Origin: Gentiana macrophylla
Taxonomy: Eukaryota > Streptophyta > Magnoliopsida > Gentianales > Gentianaceae
DNA length: 64,000 nt
Direction: 5' to 3'
NCBI GenBank assembly: GCA_026214975.1
Contig: CM047809.1
Coordinates: 26,487,375 to 26,551,374 of the forward strand
Shown piece after piece: positions 23,355 to 35,751 of this stretch. Every line of letters begins with the position of its first letter. The stretch's first letter is position 1. The translations under genes and the position numbers were made by a program. The notes beneath the pieces were generated by a model. It searched no databases, was not told the DNA's origin, and saw nothing but the letters and a program-made list of their open reading frames with translations.

Positions 23355-26300
23355 GTGTTCGGCACTTTTTCTTCTTCTTCAAATTATCCCTCTTTCAACC
23401 CCTCTTCGTCTATCCATATCTCTAAACTAACCCGAACGAATTATCACCTATGGAGAGCCCAAATCGTTCCTTACCAACGGGGCCAAGGTGTCTATGGCTA
23501 CCTCGATGGATCAATTAAACCACCCGCAGCCACTTTTACAAACTCTACTGGAGCAACATCCACTAATCCGGCCCACGCTAAATGGTTAAAGAAAGATAAT
23601 CTTATATTGAGCACCATCACCACTTCTCTTTCGGACGACGTTTTGACCCAGGTTTACACCGCCACCTCCTTGTCGGAGATATGGACTGCTCTCCAAACAG
23701 CTTTCATGTCTGCTACCCAATCGAAATTGATCCAACTCAAAACGGAGTTGTATGCTACCCGTAAGAATGACATGTCCGCTGCAAACTATTATTTCAAGTT
23801 AAAAAGGATTGCCGATGATCTATCCCTCGCCGACCACCCCCTACCCGACGACGAGTTCATAGCCTATCTCCTCGCCGGTTTAGGTCCCTATTATGACTCC
23901 TTTGTTACAATGATCGGAGCCCGCTCCTCCGTCACCATTGTCGAGGTGTACTCTCAACTCCTCACAACCGAATGCCGGCTTCTACATCACCGTCCGGTTG
24001 CTCTCTCGCCATCACCGTCCTTAACTTCACATCCCACCCCTGCTCCTACAGCACACGTTGCGCCTCCCCCAATGAACAACAATCCTCCATGTAGCCGTGG
24101 TTACAATAATTCTCGAGGACGGGGGTGTGGCCGTGGCCGTGGCTCTCCCCGTCCCTGGTATAAAGGTGAAACCGCACCTACGTGTCAAATATGCTCCCGG
24201 ATTGGTCACACATCACAAACTGCACCTACGTGTCAAATTAATATAATTACCCACCATCCCTTCCTAATCTCAGTCCTCGGCCACCCCATGCCTATCACAC
24301 GTATCAACCTCATCAGCCTTACACCCATGAGTGGCTACCAGATACCGGAGCTACGCACCACATGACCAATGATCTACAAAACTTAAATCTCTCCTAAGAA
24401 CAATACGATGGTCCGGACAAAGTACACGTTGGTGATGGTACAGGTTTAAAAATATCTCACCTTGGTTCTTCGTCTATTTCTACTCCTACGTGTACATATT
24501 TAATCCATAATGTTTTAGTCTCCCCCTCCCTCACTCAGAATTTACTTTCCGTACGCCAATTAGCTCATGATAACTCTGTATATTTTGAATTTCATAATAA
24601 CTACTTTCTTGTGAAGGACTACTCGGGACACATCCACCATAAGGGATTTGTCAGAGATGTCATCTATCGTTTCTCTTCTATCTTCAATCACTCTCCCGCT
24701 CTAGCCTTTGCTACCACCTTCTGCTCTTCCTCCACCTGGCACCAACGTCTCGGACACTGCTCGGTTCCTATTCTACGTCAATTCTTAGGTCGTTTGTCTA
24801 CTAGATCACCTAATTAAGCGCTCCCTAATGTATGTGCCCATTGTCAATTAGCTAAGAGTCATCGTCAAACTTTATATGTTTCTGATTTTATGTCTTCTGC
24901 ACCTCTTGATTTAATTTACTCCGATGTTTGGGATCCATTTACTGAATCTTCTATTTACGGTTCCCGCTACTATGTCAGTTTCATGGATGATTTTATGAAA
25001 TTCTTATGGCTCTTTCCTTTGAAATGCAAATATGATGTTGAATCTGTTTTCCGTGATTTCCTTACTATGATTGAACGGAAATTCAGTACCTAACTTAAAA
25101 GCTTGCAAACTGACTGGGGTGGTAAGTATCGCCACCTCTCCCAGTATCTTACCTCCTTAGGAATTATACACCGAATCTCCTGTCCCCACACACATGAAAA
25201 AGTTGGCGTCATTGAACATCGTCATCGTCAAATTGTCGAGGTCGGTCTCTCCCTACTTGCCCAATCAAATCTCCCCCTCCTCTATTGGGAAGATACAATT
25301 CCCGCCACCTATCTTATTAATTGTCTTCCCACTCGTGTCCTCAATGACAATTCCCTCTATGAGATGGTCTTCGGTTGCTCCATTGACTATTCTTTCCTTC
25401 ATGAGTTCGGCTGTGCGTGTTGGCCGAACCTCTGACCATATAATCATCATAAAACCGATTCCAAATCCAGTATCTTTCTTGGCTACAGTACGAACCAACA
25501 CGGCTATAAGTGCCTATACCTATCCACAGGGCGTGTCTATATAGCCCATCATGTTGTCTTTGATGAAAGTGTCTTCCCTACACCCCTTCACCGACGCCCA
25601 TCATTCCCAATATTATCACGGTTTGCTTACCTATGTCTCCGGCACCACCCTCTGCATCTGTGGCCCCAACACCTCCCATGGGTGCTCCACCCCCACCCCT
25701 AGCTGACCCTCTACTCCATCCCCGCCTCCATCTCCGGCTCTATCCATTTCAAGCCCGGTTCCCTCCCCAACCTCTGGCTCTCGTGACCCACCTCCACAAC
25801 ACCCTATGGTCACTCGCATTAAAACCAACTCCCTCAAGCCAACACAAATAACTGATTTTATTCGCTATCCCCTTTCTCGAGCTCTTATCAATACAGTTGC
25901 CACCTCCGACCCTACTTCCTACACCAAAGCCTCTAAACACGAAATTTGGCGTAATGCAATAAGAGAGGAAATTAAATGCTCTGCTGCGTACTAACACTTA
26001 GGATCTTGTTCCTTTTCAGCCTAATATGAATGTTGTAGGTAATAAATGGGTGTACAGGACGAAGCACCATGCTGATGGATGGTTCAAACACCATAAAGCT
26101 TGGTTCGTGGCTAAGGGCTTCCATCAAACTGAGGGTGTCGACTTCTTTGAGACATTTAGTCCGGTGGTCCAACCGGTCACTATATGACTTCTACTCCCTC
26201 TTGCCATTTTACAGGGTTGGTCTATTCGACAGGTTGGCATCCACAATGCTTTCCTTCTACTCCCTCTTGCCGTTTCACTATATGACTTCTGAACCTGTCT

Positions 26301-27498
26301 ATATGCAGGAGTCTCGGGATTTGTGCATCCCGACTATGCAGACTATGTTTGCCACCTCAAGCGTAGCTTGTATGGCCTGCGTTAGGCTCCCCGTGGCTGG
26401 TTTGTGCACTTTAGGGATACTCTACCTCGCTATGGTTTCACGGCCTCCAAGGCTGATACTTCATTATATAACTATTCCCATGAACATGACCGAGTTTATG
26501 TACTTATATATGTTGACGACGTGATCATTACAGGTACCTCTTCTGCTCTTGTTGACCATGTGATTAGGTATCTTGGCTCCCAGTTCCCGGTGAAAGATCT
26601 TGGGTCTCTCTCATACTTCTTGGGTGTTGAGGCCCTTTTCACTCTGGATGGTCTCTATCTCACTCAACGGAAATATATCTTGCAATTACTTTAGCGTGCT
26701 AGCATGGATAAATAAAAATCATGCCCTACTCCGATGCTTGCTTCTACACGTATCACTACTACGTCTGCTTCACCCTTTTCCGACCCCTCCTTATATCGTA
26801 CCATCTTCGGCCGCTTGTAGTATCTGAGCTTTACTCGGACTGACAATGCCTTTGTGGTCCATAAGGTTAGCAATTTCATTCATTCTCCGTCTGATGATCA
26901 TTGGCTAGCGGTTAAGCGCATCCTATGCTATCTTAAACATACTATCTCTGATAGGTTGTTCCTGTCTCGGTATTCTCCTATTTCTCTCAATCCCTACTCT
27001 GACTCTGATTGGGCTACCGACCCGTACAATCGCCGCTCCATTGGAGCCTATTGTGTGTTTCTTGGTGGTAATTTAATTAGTTGGCGCTCTAAGAAACACC
27101 TTACGGTCTCTAAAAGTAGCACTAAGGCCGAATACAAAACACTGTCCAACATTGTTGCGGAAGTTCAATGGTTGTGTGGTCTTCTTGGTGAAATGTGTAT
27201 TTCTCTACCTACGGCCCCGGTACTCTGGTGTGAAAATATTGGTACGACTTATCTAGCTCACAATCTAGTCTTTCACGCCCGTATGAAGCATATTGAGATT
27301 GATTTTTATCACGTCCGGGAACTTGTTGCGGCCAAGCGTCTCTCTATCTTCTTCCTGAGTACAAAGGATCAATTTGCGGATCTCCTCACGAAGCCTCTAG
27401 CTTGGCCCCTATTCGATTTACTAAAGTCCAATCTCCGTGTTCAGCCACTTCCCACGGGATTGCAGGGGCATGTTGAGGATATTATAGATAAAGATTAA
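23355..27498 (+). pseudogene. copia-1 gag-pol, multiply disrupted
   Basis: Gag runs 23355-24365 (LTRTNYHLWRAQIVPYQRG; VYTATSLSEIWTALQTAF) with a Gly/Arg tail and a partly duplicated CCHC knuckle (CQICSRIGHTS). Protease remnant DTGATHHMTND is at about 24345. GAG-pre-integrase HQRLGHCSVP is at 24740. Integrase spans 24890-25430 (LIYSDVWDPFTESS, YYVSFMDDFMKFLWLF, HTHEKVGVIEHRHRQIV). RT shows NKWVYRTKHHADGW, the catalytic YVDDVIITG (26510) and VKDLGSLSYFLGVE. RNase H lies at 26990-27400 (YSDSDWATD, STKAEYKTLS, KHIEIDFYHVRE). Several frameshifts and stops occur. The RT region near 26180-26300 carries a local duplication replacing the 'NAFLNG' stretch. The frame through the 5' end lacks an in-frame ATG. 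Confidence 0.88.
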
Positions 27499-27614
27499 TT
27501 AGATTAATATTTCTAGTTTATATTACTTGTTGGCCAAGATTGAGTATGCCTATATAAACTCAATTTTACTCACAATATTATTCAATGGAAAATATTTGAT
27601 CACTTGCAATTACA
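27471..27614 (+). repeat. 3' LTR of copia-1
   Basis: Second copy of the 144-bp LTR. It overlaps the end of the RNase H reading frame. Confidence 0.85.
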
Positions 27615-27616
27615 AT

Positions 27617-27941
27617 AAAGGAAAATCCAATTAACCGAGTCAAACCTTTTTAAATCTGCTTCTAAGAAAAAACTCTTCATGTCTTTTCTTTTTTTCTGAA
27701 AAACACCACTTCATTGGTATTGAAGACACCATCAAGAATCTACCTTTCAAAGATGCAAGTGATAAACATCGTAGGGACACATTTTATTCTATTAACAAGT
27801 GATTTGGAGATTACTTTGTAGCTTGATCCAACTAAACGATAAGAGTCTTGAAATCTGAGGAATTACTCTTCTTGGGGTACTAGAGTGACAAACATGGAGT
27901 TGCACCTAGTAGCAAACAAACGATAGAGCTCGAACTCTAAT
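27617..27941 (-). pseudogene. Old LINE ORF2 fragment, piece 1 (RT N-terminal part)
   Basis: The minus strand reads RCNSMFVTLVPQEE, FLRFQDSYRLVGSSYKVISK, SLVNRIKCVPTMF, RQILDGVFNTNEVVFF. These match the LINE RT start 'NSSFITLIPK...DFRPISLIG..YKIIAKVLANRLK..RQILDGVLIANE'. The clearest of the four pieces, it fixes the direction of the old element. The sequence is cut off near 27941 by the adjoining gypsy LTR. Confidence 0.75.
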
Positions 27942-28284
27942 GTAAGTGAACACGATGATACATTTCAGGATGCTTTATCCCAATTTTTAATGCATTACTT
28001 ATCATAATTGTATAATTTTGAAACTATATTTGCTCAATATCGACCAACCCAATATATGCTAAATAATACAAAAAATATCATATTTTGCACATATTTTATC
28101 TCAGTCACTAGGACCGAAGTTTTGTTTCAGGTTTACGCGTGGAATTCATGTATTTTTGTTTTACGGTACGTACACAGGTATCGGGACCCGAAAATCTTAT
28201 TCCCGTTTTGTGTCAAGCTTTGGTTCGATTCACACTCAACTATTTTGATGAAAAGCGGAAAGATTTCAAATTGATACAAGATGG

Positions 28285-28818
28285 TGTCAGTAAAGTGACT
28301 TAAACTCTACATCTGGTGGAATCAATCTGAAGACTCAGCTGTGTGATGGACAGCTGAGAAGTGTATTCGATTACGTGCTTGATGAGGGTGGAGTCTCATC
28401 GAGCTTCATCGGCAGGTAACTATCGGCCAGGTGATAGTATCTTTGAAATCTTGGAATACAAAGAGGTCCCACATCTGTTAATTCTATTATGTGACAGCTA
28501 TACAGTGTCATTAAAAGGAGGACACGTGTAAGGGTATTTATGGCAGATCAGACAAAGATTCCTGGCGGCTAGGTTTTAGGGATTTGTGCCTATAAATACA
28601 GTTGTTGTCTCATTGTCCGAGTGTGTTGAAATCTAAAAAATTCAGTGCATAATAAAATATCTCTTTTCTGCCCGTGGTTTTTTACCTCTCCCACTGAGAG
28701 GTTTTCCACATTAAATCTGTGTTCTTCTTGTTTCTGTTTTCTCCTTTTGATTGTTTATGTTTGATTGCTTCTGTTTCTGTTTCTTGCATCTGAAGTTATC
28801 TCCATCAGTTTTATAACA
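28285..28818 (+). repeat. 5' LTR of copia-2
   Basis: 534 bp. Contains CCTATAAATACAG (TATA box, about 28588). It differs from the 3' LTR mainly at CAG/CTG-containing sites. Confidence 0.95.
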
Positions 28819-28820
28819 AG

Positions 28821-28831
28821 TGGTATCAGAG
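28821..28831 (+). other. Primer-binding site of copia-2
   Basis: TGGTATCAGAG, two bases after the LTR, matching initiator-Met tRNA. Confidence 0.9.
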
Positions 28832-28937
28832 ACAAGGTTTTGGAGTAAACAATCTGTACGATCAACTTCATCTTCACCAAGACCTTCACAGAAGGTGCTA
28901 GGATCTCGTGATAAAGTTGTGATCTTTAGCAAGAAAA

Positions 28938-31900
28938 GATGTCGGCAGATGAACGTAAAAATTGATAAATTTACAGGAAGGAACAATTTTGATGCAGGCA
29001 AATCAAGATGCGTGCCTTCGTTGAAACAAAGAGGGTTTGTGGAATCCTTTATCCGACAAACCAAATACAAGTGCAAAGCAGATTATGCCATCCGGAAGAG
29101 AAAGCACATTCAACCATCATGTTGTGCTTATCTCGATGATGTTATCACCGAGGTTCTTTGAGGAAGACACCGCACCAAGTTGTGGAAAAAGCTTGAAAGC
29201 TCAGATATGACCAAGTCAGCGACCAACAAGTTGTTGTTGAAACAGAGGTTGTTCAGTTTGAAGATGCATGAAGGGATTCCACTGAGGGAACATCTGGACC
29301 AGCTGAACACAATATTGCTTGATTTAAGGAATATTGATGTTAAAAATTGAAGATGAAGATGCAGCCCTAATCCTGTTGGTGTCACTACCGGCATCATATG
29401 AAAACTTTGTGCAGTCTTTCATAGTTGGAAAGGATACAGTAGCTTTGGAGGATGTAAGGTCTGCCTTACATGCCAGGGAGCTTAGACACAAGGCTCGCTG
29501 CAATGCAGAAATAAAGTTCTTTGGGCTAGTAGCTAGCGACAATAGTGGAAAAGGATATGGACGAAGAAGAAAAAAGAAGTCGGGGTCCAAAGGTCCTAAG
29601 TCTACTGATGTCTCAGTAATTCTTCAGAAGGAGCAGCGGGGACATTGGAAGTCCAATTGTCCAAGGAAGAAGAAAGCAGCGAGGAAGGCACTCGCACACA
29701 GCGGCTTTGGCTCTTGAGCAATCGATGAGGATCTGGGTTCTAGTTGCGGGAGATTCTACACACCACAATGATGTGTGGATACTTGACTCTGGAGCATCCT
29801 ACCATATTTGTCCAAACAGGGAGTGGTTTTCTACTTATGAGCAGATAGATGGTGGTCAAATCTATATGGCCAACAACAAGGTTTGCAAAGTTGTGGGAAT
29901 TGGCTCGAGAAAGTTAAGGGCGAGAGGATGGTAAATTTTGTACACCTTGAAAGATGTAAGACATGTTCCACAGATGACCAAGAACTTGGTATCTCTCAGT
30001 CTACTAGACAGCAAGGGGTTCAATTTCAAGGGTGAAGGTGGACAGCTGAATGTCTTCATAGATTCAGTTGTAGTCCTCAAAGGCATCAAGAGGGGAACCT
30101 TGTATATATTACAAGGATCTCATCAGATCCTGCACTCACTTGCTTTCCTGCATCCTCGTGATTCACTGATCTCAAAGAGAGACTCATGTGTGGCACATGA
30201 GACTTGGTCACATGGGTGAAAGGGGTATGCAGGTTCTTTCTTCAGTAGGTTTTCTTGGGGGATATAAGGTCAAGAATCTGGACTTTTGTGAACACTGTGT
30301 GTTTGGGAAGTTGCATAAGTAAATTCTCAAAGCGGGGTTGCACAATACAAAGGCAACACTTGATTATATCCATTCAGATCACTGGGGTCCATCAAGAGTT
30401 GAGTCATTGGGTGGTCACAGATATTTTGTGTCATTCATAGATGACTATTCAAGGATGACTTGGGTGGTGATGATGAAGAACAAAAGTGATGCATTCAAGA
30501 ACTTCAAGCGGTGGAAGGCCCTAGTGGAGAATCAGCTTAGGCAAGAAAATCAAGAAGCTTCGTCTGAGATAATGGTGCGAATTACTGGCTGGACGGATTT
30601 TGATTCATTTTGTGCGGTGAGGTATTGCCGGACATCATATCAGAAGAATACACCTCGTGAGAATGGTGTAGTGAAAGGATGAATCAAACTCTCTTGGAGA
30701 GGGCAAGGTGTATGCTTTCTCAAGCCGGTTTATCAAGGAGATTTTGGGCGAGAGGTCATTAAGACGACTTGCTACTTAATCAACAGAGCCCTCACACAGA
30801 ATCAATCTCAAGACACCATTTGAGATGTGGTCGAGCAAGCCTCTTTGCGATTACTCGATTCTAAGGGTTTTTGGAGTCTGACTTACTATCATGTTAGTGA
30901 AGGGAAGTTGGAGCCAAGAGCCAAGAAGGGAGTGTTTGTGGGGTATGGTGATGGAGTGAAGGGATATAGAATTTGGTCGTCGCAGAGTCCGAGTAATCCT
31001 CAAAGAGGGACGTTGTGTTTGATGAAAATTCTATGTTAAACTCATCGCTGGAGAGGTCTCACCGAGTGCAAACCGATCTTTGAATCGATAGTGTTGAGAA
31101 ACAGGTGGAGCTTCAGTGGAGTCTCTTGATATGCAACAATCGGTGGATCCAAATCAACACTATAATGATCTGGATAATGAACCGAGAATCCGATCAGCTT
31201 TCTCTTGAGACCTCGTGAGAGAAGGCCATACAAACATTGATCAGCAGAGTCTAGCTGCCAGCAGGCCTAGAAGATCTAATGTTGGGATACCTCCAAGGAG
31301 ATATGGATATGATGATTTGGCTGGATATGCACTCCAGGTTGCTAAAGAGGTAGAGGTTGCTGAACCTACTACTTACAGGGAAGCAAAGGACATGTATAGA
31401 AGCATCTCAAAGGGGCATGCAAACCATGGGAGATGAAATAGAGTCATTATTGAAGAATCAGACTTGGGAATTGTTCAAACAACCTACTGACAAGGGAGTT
31501 GTGACTTGTAAATGGATTTTCAAGAAAAAGGAAGGAATAACTAAGGCAGAAGGGGTCAAGTATAAGGCACGTTTGGTTGCAAGAGGATTCAGTCAAAAGG
31601 AAGGGGTTGACTTTGATGAAATATTTTCACCAAAGGTCGACACACTTCAATCGTGGTGTTACTAGCAATGGTGGCACAAAGAGATCTGGAACTTGAGCAA
31701 TTGGATGTGAAAACTGCTTTTCTACCTAGTGAGGTGGATAAGGAGATATACATGACACATCCTAAGGGCTTTCAAGTTCCTGGCAAAGAAAACTATGTTT
31801 GCAAGTTGAAGAAATCATTATATGGTTTGAAGCAAGCTCCAAGGCGATGGTATAAAAGGTTTGATGCTTTCATGCTTCAAAGTAGGTTACAACAGAAGTC

Positions 31901-32906
31901 CATATGATCATTGTGTTTACTTGATCTACTGAAAGATGGATCATATATCTATCTTGTCTCAGATGTGGATGACATGCGATAGGCTGCAGACAAGGAAGTC
32001 TCGATGTTCAAAATCAAGAACCTTCTCGTCTTTGAATTTGAAATGAAGGATTTGGGTGCGACCAAGAAAATCTTGGGGATGGAGATCTGGAGAGATAGGA
32101 GTCGAGAAAGTTGTTCTTGTCTCAAAGAGGGTTATGTGCGAAGATATTGGCCAAGTTTGGGATGTCTCACAAAAACCAATAGATACTCTATGGCATCAAA
32201 TGTTCATTTGTCTGCTTATGCTTCACAATCACCAAGAGAAGGAGTATATGTCAAAAGTTCCTATGCTAGTGCGATTGGTAGTCGATGTATGCCATGGTAT
32301 GCACTAGGCCTGATCTGGCTCGAGCGATCGGTGTTGTCCAGCAGGTTTATGGCTCAACCTGAAAGGAACACTGGAAAGTCATTAAAGGATATTCAGTGCA
32401 CGAGAGGTACAAATGATGTTGGTCTCATTTATGGAGGTGATATCGGTGCAGTCACGAGTTCTTGTGATCTTGATTATCTGAGTGATGTTGACATGAAGAT
32501 CAATGATCAAGTTTATGTGTTTACATTGGGAAATGCGAGAGAGTCACCGAAAGCTACTCTTCAGGCTACAGTAGCCTTATCAACTACTGAAGCAGAATAT
32601 ATGGCTCTTACTGAAGCAGCTAAGGAGGGTATCTGGTTTAAGGGGCTAGTTAGTGGTTTGGGGTTGCATCAGGATCAGGCTGAAATATATTGTGACAGTC
32701 TAAGTGCAATATGTTTAGCCAAGGATCAGGTTCATCATGAGAGAACCAAGCATATTGATGTCAGGTATCATTTCTTGAGGAATGAGAAGAGGGTTGTGGT
32801 GAAGAAGATTGGCACAAAGGAGAATCCTGCTGATATGTTCACTAAACCGGTTCAGCAGAGTAAGTTCCAGCTTTGCCTGGACTTATTGAATATTCAAAGC
32901 TTATAA
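28938..32906 (+). pseudogene. copia-2 gag-pol, frameshifted
   Basis: Gag begins MSADERK near 28938. A clear stretch runs from 29160 to 29700 (MTKSATNKLLLKQRLFSL, ASYENFVQSFIVGKD), followed by a partial CCHC knuckle (HWKSNCPRKKK). Protease: VWILDSGASYHICPN at 29777. Integrase: DYIHSDHWGPSRVESLGGH, YFVSFIDDYSRMTWV (30360-30470). RT: TCKWIFKKKEGITKAEGVKY, KARLVARGFSQKEGVDFDE, LDVKTAFLPSEVDKEIYM, SLYGLKQAPRRWYKRF. The catalytic box is YVDD-like but altered (DVDDM, about 31968). RNase [33 protein letters not shown] to the stop at 32906. The 3' third is the best preserved. Many breaks are one-base indels, which could be real decay or sequence error. Confidence 0.88.
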
Positions 32907-33068
32907 TCTGTTTCTAGAAACTTTCTTGAGGCCAGGTCAGTGGAGTGGATGCTTTGTGGAGATAGTCTGGTACAAGTACATCTGGCATTGACGAATGCAT
33001 CCGGTACAAGTACATCTGGTTATGCAATCTATTTGACTCTGTGGAGAGTTGAAGTCAAGGTGGAGATT

Positions 33069-33602
33069 TGTCAAGAAAGTGACTTAAACTCTACATCCTG
33101 AGGAATCAATCAAGACTCACCGTGTGATGGGCGGTGAGAAGTGTATTCGATTACGTGCTTGATGAGGTGGAGTCTCATCGAGCTTCACATCGGCGAGGTA
33201 ACTATCGGCGGGGTGATAGTCTGGCGAGTCTTGGAATCTGACGAGGTCCCACATCTGTTAATTACATTATGTGACATGACTATACAAATGTCATTAAAAG
33301 GAGGACACGTGTAAGGGTATTTATGGCGAATCGAGACAAAGATTCTGGCGGCTAGGTTTTAGGGATTTGTGCCTATAATACAGATTGTTGTCTCATTGTC
33401 CGAGTGTGTTGAAATCAGTAAAATTCGAGTGCATAATAAAATATCTCTTTTACGCCCGTGGTTTTTACCTCTCCCACTCGAGAGGTTTTCCACGCTAAAT
33501 CTGTGTTCTTCTTGTTTCTGTTTTCTCCTTTTGATTGTTTATGTTTGATTGCTTCTGTTTCTGTTTCTTGCATCTGAAGTTATCTCCATCAGTTTTATAA
33601 CA
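33069..33602 (+). repeat. 3' LTR of copia-2
   Basis: 534 bp. The last 120 or so bases look identical to the 5' LTR, while the first 400 carry clustered differences. Confidence 0.95.
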
Positions 33603-34895
33603 GATGGCATTCGCCACATCTGTTGAGACGTTCGGCATGACTGCACACCCGCCGTAGAATTTACTGCTGCTGCCATTTCCAACTACCTTGTCAAAGAAGT
33701 GGTGTCCACCACTCTATCCGAGGCATTCCTCAAACTTGCTTTCACGCAGCTCTGCTGCGTATTTAATGAATGTCCAGCTTTATCAGACGTCAATGGTGGT
33801 GTTCACAACTTTTGCTAGTGACCGTTCGCCACAATGCTGTAGACGTTGTTTTTAATGTCAATTTTAGGGTTGCATTCATTATCATCCAACAACAACATCT
33901 ACCACCAAGCTTGAAGACACTTTACTCTTCAAGGCTCTCAAAGCCAAACCCTAGCACTAGATTAGCCATTAATTCTCATTGTAATCATTGATGAAACCAT
34001 ACTTTGATCTTTTGAAAGTTATTTAATGGAAGAATGTCATCTCTTTTGGTGTAAACTTTTCCTTTGAAGAATCTTTAAGGTGAATGCGATTATCATTCTT
34101 TGAAGATCTTGCATCTTTGTTTGGTATTATCTTTCTTACTTTTAGAGTTTATTTCATTGCTATGGAAGCCTTAAATGACTTTAGAGTTTTCATAGCCATG
34201 AAAGGCTAAGCCTTTTGCTTATAAGCAAGATAATGTTGTAGTGAGAGTGTTTTATCTTTTTTGGTAGATTGGGAATGACAATCTATATTGCAAACATCTT
34301 GTGTTATGTTGATTTCCTTTACTTTAGTTTATTTCTTGTTGGTGTAAACTTGATCACTCCACACTAGCACACACACACTAGGAGGGATCCGAACAAATAC
34401 TTTTAGCGTGGGAGAAGGGGCAAGGGAACCGACCGGTAAAATCGACCCTCACGGGATTCGGTTTCTTGTTGGGGTGAGTAGAATAATCATACAACTAAAA
34501 GCTTAATTGTGTTGAACCGGTAGAACCTCATTGAGGTGAGGACCTGAGGGACGCACTGTGTGATTGTATACAGTTAAGGGACAATTGCAAGAATATGAGG
34601 GTTGTATCATCAATCGTAATACAAGGTCGCCACAAGATAGTTCGAAGGTTTATGTCATTCTAATGAAACTATAGAAGATATTCACTTGATCTCACATTGT
34701 CTTAACGCTAGTTCCGTTATACTTTCACTCACACCCAATTTAATTATTGCTTGCTTTAGAATTTACTTTAATTTTCTTACAGTTTGTTGATTTAGATCCA
34801 AAGAATATAGTCATTCGGTAGCTAACCTCACAACCATGTGGATTCGACCTTGACTTGCCCTACCTAGACTATAATTGACTCGGTATTATTGCTAG

Positions 34896-35713
34896 TAGAT
34901 CCGGCCATGGGCCCGGGCGAGATGGGAGACCGCCTAGGGTCCATGATATAAGGGGGCCAAAAATTACATGTTTCAACAATACTGCAAGGTAGTCTAGTGG
35001 ATAAACTGTGGTTATATACTCTTATTGATATGCATTTGATTCTTGCTTTTGACATATTCTTTTAAGTACTTTTTTGTACTTATTTTAGTGTAATGATATA
35101 TGCATTTACCATTTATCTATTGTAAGTTAATGATACATATGAAAAACCTACCATAGCCAACCTCCCATGGCCCTTGAACATTATAATATGTTGGACAATA
35201 TTAAATTTGAAACTATTATTAATGATTTTGCTTCAAAAAATGCATGAAGAAACCATTGTAAAGTAATGATACTAATGAAAAGCCTACCATGCATGCATGA
35301 CCGACCGCCCACCGCCCATGAACGGAATGATCAATATGTTGGAAAATATTAAACTTGAGACTATTATTTGATTTCGCATCTTGGAATGCATGAAGATTTT
35401 TTTTCATGATCGGTTTGTTTTTTTGTTAGTGCAGTTCAGTTGTCGATCGGTGTTTTGCAATTTTTTAATATGGCTGGTTACGGTTGTATTGTTTTGTAGT
35501 TGTTTGTGTTGTTTTGTTTCTACTATTGCTACGTTCGATCCAGTATTTTTGTTGTTTTTACGTTTGTAATATGTTGTTATATACTAGCCTTAATATCTTT
35601 TTGAACATGATTTGACTTATATCACTTGAAGTATGAACATTAATTTTGTTAATAAATAAGGGGGCCTTCTTTGAATTTTGCCTCGGACCCATGAATTGTA
35701 AGGAACGGCCCTG
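34896..35713. mobile_element. Non-autonomous hAT element
   Basis: Flanked by an 8-bp target-site duplication with one mismatch: ATTGCTAG (34888-34895) and ATTGCTGG (35714-35721). The left end contains CCGGCC and GACCGCCTAGGGTCC. The right end is CCTCGGACCC...AACGGCCCTG. Both are typical of a widespread plant hAT family whose ends read (C/T)AGGGCCGGCC. 818 bp, no transposase. The interior has an imperfect tandem duplication of about 135 bp (35125-35250 and 35261-35398). Open frames inside are incidental. Confidence 0.82.
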
Positions 35714-35751
35714 ATTGCTGGTGATTTTGCACACCTAGAAAAGACCTATCA

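Larger units (their letters stand above)
23086..27614 (+). mobile_element. Ty1/copia retrotransposon (copia-1), degenerate, short LTRs
   Basis: LTRs of about 144 bp at 23086-23229 and 27471-27614, both starting TGTTGAGGATATTATAGA, with about ten differences. TGGTATCAGAGCC (23233) is the tRNA-iMet primer-binding site. Between them lie gag, protease, integrase, RT and RNase H remnants in copia order. Short LTRs and this gag type suggest the Ale/Retrofit group, but I did not test that. No exact TSD (AGGGA on the left, AAGGA close to the right end). Confidence 0.9.
28285..33602 (+). mobile_element. Ty1/copia retrotransposon (copia-2, Tork/Tnt1-like)
   Basis: Two 534-bp LTRs (28285-28818, 33069-33602) with TGTCA...AACA ends and a perfect 5-bp TSD GATGG (28280-28284, 33603-33607). 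Primer-binding site TGGTATCAGAG at 28821. The polypurine stretch GGTGGAGATT precedes the 3' LTR. Gag-pol is in copia order but frameshifted. Gag and pol wording resembles the Tnt1-94 group. Confidence 0.95.
27942..35751 (+). repeat. Gypsy-type LTR split by copia-2 and a hAT element
   Basis: Three blocks read as one LTR: 27942-28284, 33603-34895 and 35714-35751. The last part (about 34830) has the words TGTGGATTCGACC and ACTTGCCCTAC, then GACCTATCA at 35743-35751. These are known at LTR ends of a large plant gypsy group, followed normally by the primer-binding site. Removing copia-2 and the hAT element restores continuity. The start near 27942 is approximate. No coding sequence. Confidence 0.6.
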
